NCBI GenBank assembly: GCA_025766275.1
Contig: JAFKAC010000060.1
Location: 124,001-188,000 of the forward strand
Source of the DNA: Lactarius indigo
Lineage: Eukaryota; Basidiomycota; Agaricomycetes; Russulales; Russulaceae
Direction of reading: 5' to 3'
DNA length: 64,000 nucleotides
Position numbers and translations under genes: made by a program. A model generated the notes under the pieces. That model had not been told where the DNA came from and did no database searches. It saw only the letters and a program-made list of their open reading frames with translations. Positions 59,691-64,000 of this stretch are shown one piece after another (the stretch's first letter is position 1; every line of letters begins with the position of its first letter).

Positions 59691-60233
59691 TTAAGGCTGC
59701 CACCGCACGGGTGATTGTGACTGGCGATCATCGTAACTCCTCACCCACGGAAGATGGGGACACGCCGAGGAGCGCATCCGGATATTGACAGAGAATCCTT
59801 CTGGTGCTTGGCCTGGATGCTCTACTCTGCCAGCCGTGGTACACACGTGGAAGTAGATAACATCGAAGGATGTACAACGAGATGATCTGTGGAGGGTAGC
59901 ACGGGTAGCGAGGGTTGGCATCGTGGAGGACAGGTCAGCAACGGGCGGCGGAGAGGCCGGGAAGGTAAAGTCTTGCTTGGGTGTTTTGGCAACGATCCGG
60001 GTGCTGGGTAAGGCAGAGGGAGAAGAATATGTGAGAAGCTCGACGCCGTGCTCGGTGAGTAGGATGTAGAGGAAGAAACGGACGGATGCAGCATTTGCGG
60101 ATAATCCCTCAAGAAGGCTAAGCTCGTCCAGGCCTTGGGCAAAACTTGCTATACTCCCGTACACTGGTGAGCGGCACCACGCTTGCGGAAGACATGTGAA
60201 GGCCCCTGCTGTGAGGGGCATAGCTACGAGCAC
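59691..60233 (-). CDS. Unrecognised minus-strand frame, possible exon
   Basis: An open frame of about 180 codons. The segment SIASFAQGLDELSLLEGLSA continuing into VRFFLYILLTEHGVELLTY looks like real protein (balanced composition, amphipathic helices), while the rest is less convincing. No motif recognised and no splice partner identified. It could be an exon of a longer gene reaching toward 60500, a relic, or chance. Confidence 0.25.
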   Translation of the reverse strand: MLVAMPLTAGAFTCLPQAWCRSPVYGSIASFAQGLDELSLLEGLSANAASVRFFLYILLTEHGVELLTYSSPSALPSTRIVAKTPKQDFTFPASPPPVADLSSTMPTLATRATLHRSSRCTSFDVIYFHVCTTAGRVEHPGQAPEGFSVNIRMRSSACPHLPWVRSYDDRQSQSPVRWQP

Positions 60234-60659
60234 ACTCCTAGCACTGGCATTTCGCGCACGGTAATCAACGCTGGGTCACGTGAGCGTAGCCAGAAGAAAG
60301 CTGCCGAGAGTGTGAATGATGCAGTAAGAAATCGATGGCCATTGCGCACCAGTGTTGATGCACATCCGATAAACCGCAGCCCACAACCAGCCATCTTGTC
60401 CCACAGGTGTGCAAACTGGCCACGATTGGAACAGGGCAGCTGTGAAGGACACGGACGAGCAACCCGATAAGGACCCAGAACATGCGCACAAGGACACTAA
60501 TCTCACACCTTACCTCAAAACGAGGTTGTCAGTGCCAACCAAGACAGCGTCAAAAGAAATAACGCACCGAGAGCAAAGGTGACAATGCGTCCCTCCAAGC
60601 GCCAGCGCACGGTAGACTCGATGAAAGAATGAGCCATTGAATCGGCCCTCATGAGGCTG

Positions 60660-61170
60660 TTACACCGGGTTAGAGATAGGCAATATGGCAACGTAGTTGC
60701 CACCAGCCCACGGACCACCTGGAATGGGCGTGAATAGCTCGATGACAGGGAGCGGGGGGAACTTATGCAACGCTAGACTCGTGGTGGTGATCTGAATGGG
60801 CATTATGCCGCCACCATGCATAGGTGCAGTGACAGTCAGCGTGGGCCCCCCTATTCCGATGGACACTTGCAGGCGCGAGGCAGTACCCTGCAAGGTTTTC
60901 TGCATGTTCTTGCAGAGATGGTGCATTGGGCTTCGCGGACCATCGAAGAAACCACAGGTGGCAGCTGGTCAAGCGTGTGCTGTAGCGTACAGGAGGGACA
61001 TAGGGGAGACATCTTTGGCAACAATCATGACATGGAGGGGGTTTGCTGTAGCCGTAAGGGTACAAAACGACAGATAATGACAGGGTCTGAGTTGGCCCTG
61101 ATTAATATGATAGGAAGGACTTACCAAGACCAGCGCCAGCGACGAGAAGAGGGATGGTTATGAATCTCAT
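60660..61170 (-). CDS. Possible secreted protein, exon chain unresolved
   Basis: A minus-strand ATG at 61170 begins MRFITIPLLVAGAGL, a plausible signal peptide, followed at once by a good donor (gtaagt, exon end 61125). Further along the same strand a frame ends SIGIGGPTLTVTAPMHGGG...GGNYVAILPISNPV with a stop near 60660. I could not join the two parts without guessing, so product and exon structure stay open. Confidence 0.25.
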
Positions 61171-61679
61171 ATACAATTTCTACTATAGAATGGTTTAGTG
61201 GGAGAAGTAAGAGTAACAGTCTGGAGTAAGGAGCGAGTGTATCCGGTTCACGGGCAAAGGGTCTCGGTCCATCAGTTGGGTGCCACACCTACAACACCCT
61301 GAATTATATAAGCAGCTGTGCAGGACATTAGTCAGCCATCATGATACGAGTATTACTGCATCTGACTCACGGTAAACACTGCCAGTGTACAAAGGTGTAT
61401 AGGACAGAACTTTGACTGCACCGCACCTACTGTTCACTCTAAGTCTACTTAAACCAGAATTTATGGGGAATGCCAAATACGTGGACCCCAGTTGCCACCA
61501 TTTCGTTAGTTCGAAGAAAAAACACGAAAAACACGAGCTAGCGAAGGGTAGCCCTGCTACACGATGTTATTACCTCTGGGTTCGGACCAATAGACGGGGT
61601 GACTACATAGATGTTACCGCAACCAAGAGCGCGACCCTTCCAGTCCCCTTCGTTTAATTGAAATTATTCCTAGCCTCCC

Positions 61680-62520
61680 GGTGGACAATACCCTTGATAA
61701 CTGTGGGAGCATTCGGAATTCCACCGCGTGGGTTGGGCGTTATCGCGTGGACAGCTCAGGCTCGTGTTCACCTAGACGCTCGGATCCCACGCTCACTCTA
61801 TCCCCCATCACTCCAGCCTCCAAAACACTCTTCTATCCAGTATGGCCGCTGCGCAACATTTGGAGCACGGGCAACCGTCCTTGAATTCGTGCGTAGATAA
61901 CTATTATCTCGTGACTTTCTTGATGGTGACCCACTACTCTAGCCCAGGTCCCTCAGCATCGCGAATTTCAGGAAGAGGGTATGTCGATCCTTTCTTTTGT
62001 GTAGCGATGCTCGCTCAAGAACTGTCCTTGGACAGCTCCCAAATCGCCGAATCACAGGGAAGCCTATCCCGTGTTGAGGTGATTGGTATGTACTGAATTC
62101 CTAACTCGTCGATACCTCGATAGCCGTTTACCCCCTTTGTTGGTCCTCCGGGCACACCATCTCCCAAGTATCAAGAAACAGCTCGGCCCGAAGAGACGGT
62201 TCTATGTCACTGTAACCAATGATGCGACATTGAAGAAGACGAAAAGCGTCCAGATTGATGGACCGACGGCGCGCTGGGACCAGACGCTTGGCCCCTTGTA
62301 AGACTTTTTCTTTTTCAGTCTTACTTTTTGGCTAACAGTTCGGCTCAGTTCTACACAACCGTCTTCACATCTTATACTGCATCTTTATGAGAAGCGGCGT
62401 TTGCGCGCTGATGTCCTTATCGGAACGCATGCGATGACAATACCTGTCGAAACACAAACCGGTGAGTATCTTATTGGAAACCTTACTTACTCGACTAGCT
62501 GAACATCTTGGGTGTAGAAC
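61680..62520 (+). pseudogene. Truncated NLR copy (promoter plus C2-domain exons)
   Basis: Copy of 46679-47526. Recognisable are MAAAQHLEHG (61843), the start MLAQELSLDSSQIAES (62008), VLRAHHLPSIKKQLGPKRRF, KTKSVQIDGPTARWDQTLGP and IPVETQT. The acceptor before VLRAH, ttgttag in the intact gene, reads ttgttgg here, so AG is lost. No NACHT or WD40 sequence follows: after the exon-4 acceptor (gtgtag, 62518) the DNA changes to unrelated sequence and then to a sedolisin 3' relic. Not functional as an NLR. Confidence 0.85.
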
Positions 62521-62599
62521 TTGGGGTCACCGGCCGCGGGATCCCGACGTCTCCATGCAGGCGATAAACTTCAGGGTCGCCCTCGAAGGCGATTCCATT

Positions 62600-62985
62600 T
62601 CCCCAGAGCAGCACAAGCGGCGCAACGCCAGTGCGCTTACTCTCATCCCGCGCTCTACTCTGCGTCGTCGAGCCTATCCCCGAGCATCCAGCTACCTACT
62701 AGTTAACAGGTCGTCGCAGGCATAATCTCGCTGCTCGACGACTTTGTTTTTTTAGAATTTATGAAGGGAAGAAACCGCTCAGATACCTCAATCCCTGGTT
62801 GTACAGCGACCACGGATTCAGAATCCCGGCCCTCAACAATCATTCTTAGACGTATTGAACAAGAGCGACACGGCAGCCCCCACTCGAGACGCCAAGGAAA
62901 TAGGTGAAATTTAGGCTTGAATTTAGGACGAAAGGGTAGAAAGATCAATATTAATGAGACCATGGGGCGTATGCGTTTAGTACCC
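62600..62985 (+). pseudogene. Sedolisin 3' end relic
   Basis: VAGIISLLDDFVF (about 62715-62755) corresponds to VAVIISLLNDFLI at about 41278 in the other sedolisin relic. Nearby bases also match (ccgagcatcc.gct; tcaatccctggttgtacagcgac), as does the downstream block gatcaatattaatg. Upstream domains and the catalytic residues are absent. It abuts the truncated NLR copy. Confidence 0.75.
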
Positions 62986-63317
62986 TGAAATGGAGATTGC
63001 TCAGAGAAAAGCTCGTTCACTGCGGAACCATTCAAAGTGGGGGGTACGGATGAGGGACTTTCGGAACTGAATATGACGGTCGTGTAATGAAGGCATTCGC
63101 TTTCCAGTTTGAGATTGTCTCCGCCGTGGCCGCAACACTGGTCGCTTTGCCTTTCACAGCGAGTTTCTCGCATTTTTTTACCATAACCACACCATTTCGT
63201 GTTACACCATTCTATTGTCTGCATTTAGTATGTGTACCTCTTTGGTTTGTAACCATCAGCCTAATCGTCACTCCCCTTGTGTGAACGCCTATCGATCTCA
63301 GGCGTTCGACCCGTAGC
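62986..63317. other. Intergenic, sedolisin relic to cyclodeaminase gene
   Basis: A short plus-strand frame (63087-63284) is hydrophobic but has no supporting context. It is otherwise the 3' flank of the minus-strand gene beginning at 63318. Confidence 0.3.
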
Positions 63318-64000
63318 TTAATCGAAGTTGTGCACTATGGTGCCGATTCCTATCTCCATCGCCCGATCGACCGTCGCAACGGTAATAGCAACGTCTTGCG
63401 CCCCAAGCCCTACAGTCTTGAATATCGTGACGTCGCCTGTACCCGCAGACAAAAGCTCAGCGATCCTCGGCGCGTCGGGCTCCCAGGCCCACGATTCACC
63501 GGAGGCGCGGCACAGGAGTTCACCGACTTCTACCATTTCCGCCTGCGGGACGCCCGCAACGATGAGCTCCCCCGCCTCGACCGCACAAGCGGCGCGTGAG
63601 TCGACGACGAGGGCACGCGCGCGTCTCACGAGCGCCGTGTCGATCTCGGCCATCTCGGGCTTATAGCTGCCCACCAGAATGACGTGCGCGCCAGGGCGCA
63701 CCCACTCGGAGGGGAACAGCGGGGCTGTGGAGGACGTCGCGCAGCAGATGCAGTCCGCCTGGCGGACGGCCGCCTCGATCGACCCGTCATCGGCGCCGCT
63801 CGACGAATGGTGGGCCACGAATGTTGTGTTGGGGTAGTCGCGCTGCAGATCGCTGAGGAGAGCGGCGAGGCGGGCGTTGAGGGTGCGGTTGATGATGGTG
63901 ATGCAGGCGATGGAGGGGTAGGTGTCCAGGAGCTGTCGGATGTGCGAGCTGATTTGGAGCCCGGCGCCAAAGGCGACGAGGTGGTGGAACTTGGTACTCG
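63318..64000 (-). CDS. Ornithine cyclodeaminase / mu-crystallin family protein (partial)
   Basis: The frame runs to the right window edge, so the 5' end is missing; 226 C-terminal residues are visible. The family is NAD(P)-binding and includes ornithine cyclodeaminases, ketimine reductases and related imine or amino acid dehydrogenases. Visible features are the Rossmann loop LVAFGAGLQISSHIRQLL, a second strand (ITIINRTLNARLAALL), CCATSSTAPLFPSEWVRPGA, HVILVGSYKPEMAEIDTALV, VVDSRAACAVEAGEL and a terminal FKTVGLGAQDVAITVATVDR. All match family order. Usual length is about 320-380 aa, so roughly a third lies outside the window. No intron is seen in the visible part. Which substrate it uses cannot be told. 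Confidence 0.9.
   Translation of the reverse strand, partial: STKFHHLVAFGAGLQISSHIRQLLDTYPSIACITIINRTLNARLAALLSDLQRDYPNTTFVAHHSSSGADDGSIEAAVRQADCICCATSSTAPLFPSEWVRPGAHVILVGSYKPEMAEIDTALVRRARALVVDSRAACAVEAGELIVAGVPQAEMVEVGELLCRASGESWAWEPDAPRIAELLSAGTGDVTIFKTVGLGAQDVAITVATVDRAMEIGIGTIVHNFD

Larger units (their letters stand above)
57671..61650. other. Unassigned stretch of about 4 kb
   Basis: No recognised gene. Weak candidates on the minus strand are an open frame at 59691-60233 (QGLDELSLLEGLSANAASVR) and a possible signal-peptide exon starting at 61170 (separate entry). A G-run of 13 lies near 58735-58744. Plus-strand frames at 57847, 58315 and 59029 are short and compositionally unremarkable. 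Confidence 0.35.

Overview
The window reads as nuclear DNA of a mushroom-forming basidiomycete (Agaricomycetes, probably Polyporales). Introns are short (about 45-90 bases) with GT-AG ends. The gene families fit this group: fungalysin M36, Mug135-like proteins, F-box repertoires, a C2-NACHT-WD40 receptor, an RGG-tailed Argonaute and Aur1. No tRNA, rRNA, intact transposon or CRISPR was found. Exon boundaries were derived by hand from frame continuity and comparison between paralogues; no search could be run.

Left part (1-21 kb): five same-strand Rab18-like GTPase genes (346, 9579, 12336, 15899, 19509), all with the same four intron positions. Only the second looks canonical, with the catalytic Gln in DTAGQ and a C-terminal CAC prenylation end. 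The other four have Asp, Glu, Val and Val at the Gln position and lack C-terminal cysteines, while keeping the other nucleotide-binding motifs. Copies 4 and 5 belong to a repeated unit of about 2 kb that includes upstream DNA. Interleaved are a decayed fungalysin copy (1.7-2.7 kb), the IPC synthase gene AUR1 (minus strand), an intact 8-exon fungalysin, a Mug135-like gene and one unrecognised two-exon gene.

Middle (21-38.5 kb): a three-exon RhoGEF (DH plus PH-like, about 1506 aa), a gene-poor stretch of about 5.4 kb, an EOS1-type N-glycosylation membrane protein (minus), another gene-poor stretch, and a four-exon Argonaute (minus) with an N-terminal RGG tail and a DEDD PIWI active site.

Right part (39-64 kb): an accessory region rich in relics. 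It holds a sedolisin (S53) pseudogene, a long minus-strand reading frame with two tandem F-box-type modules and C2H2 fingers, an intact nine-exon NLR (C2-NACHT-WD40, about 1579 aa) with about 12 very similar 43-residue WD40 units, a possible SNARE (Use1-like) relic, an Sqs1-like R3H pseudogene that seems to carry an internal inversion, then a truncated NLR copy abutting a sedolisin 3' relic. The 5' truncated end of an ornithine cyclodeaminase/mu-crystallin family gene lies at the right edge.

Two observations stand out. One is the expanded Rab18-like cluster with parallel loss of catalytic and membrane-anchor features. The other is the NLR with homogenised WD40 repeats that differ at a few positions, next to truncated relatives, as in fungal allorecognition loci. 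Argonaute and the NLR are both defence-type genes, but nothing in the sequence shows that they act together.
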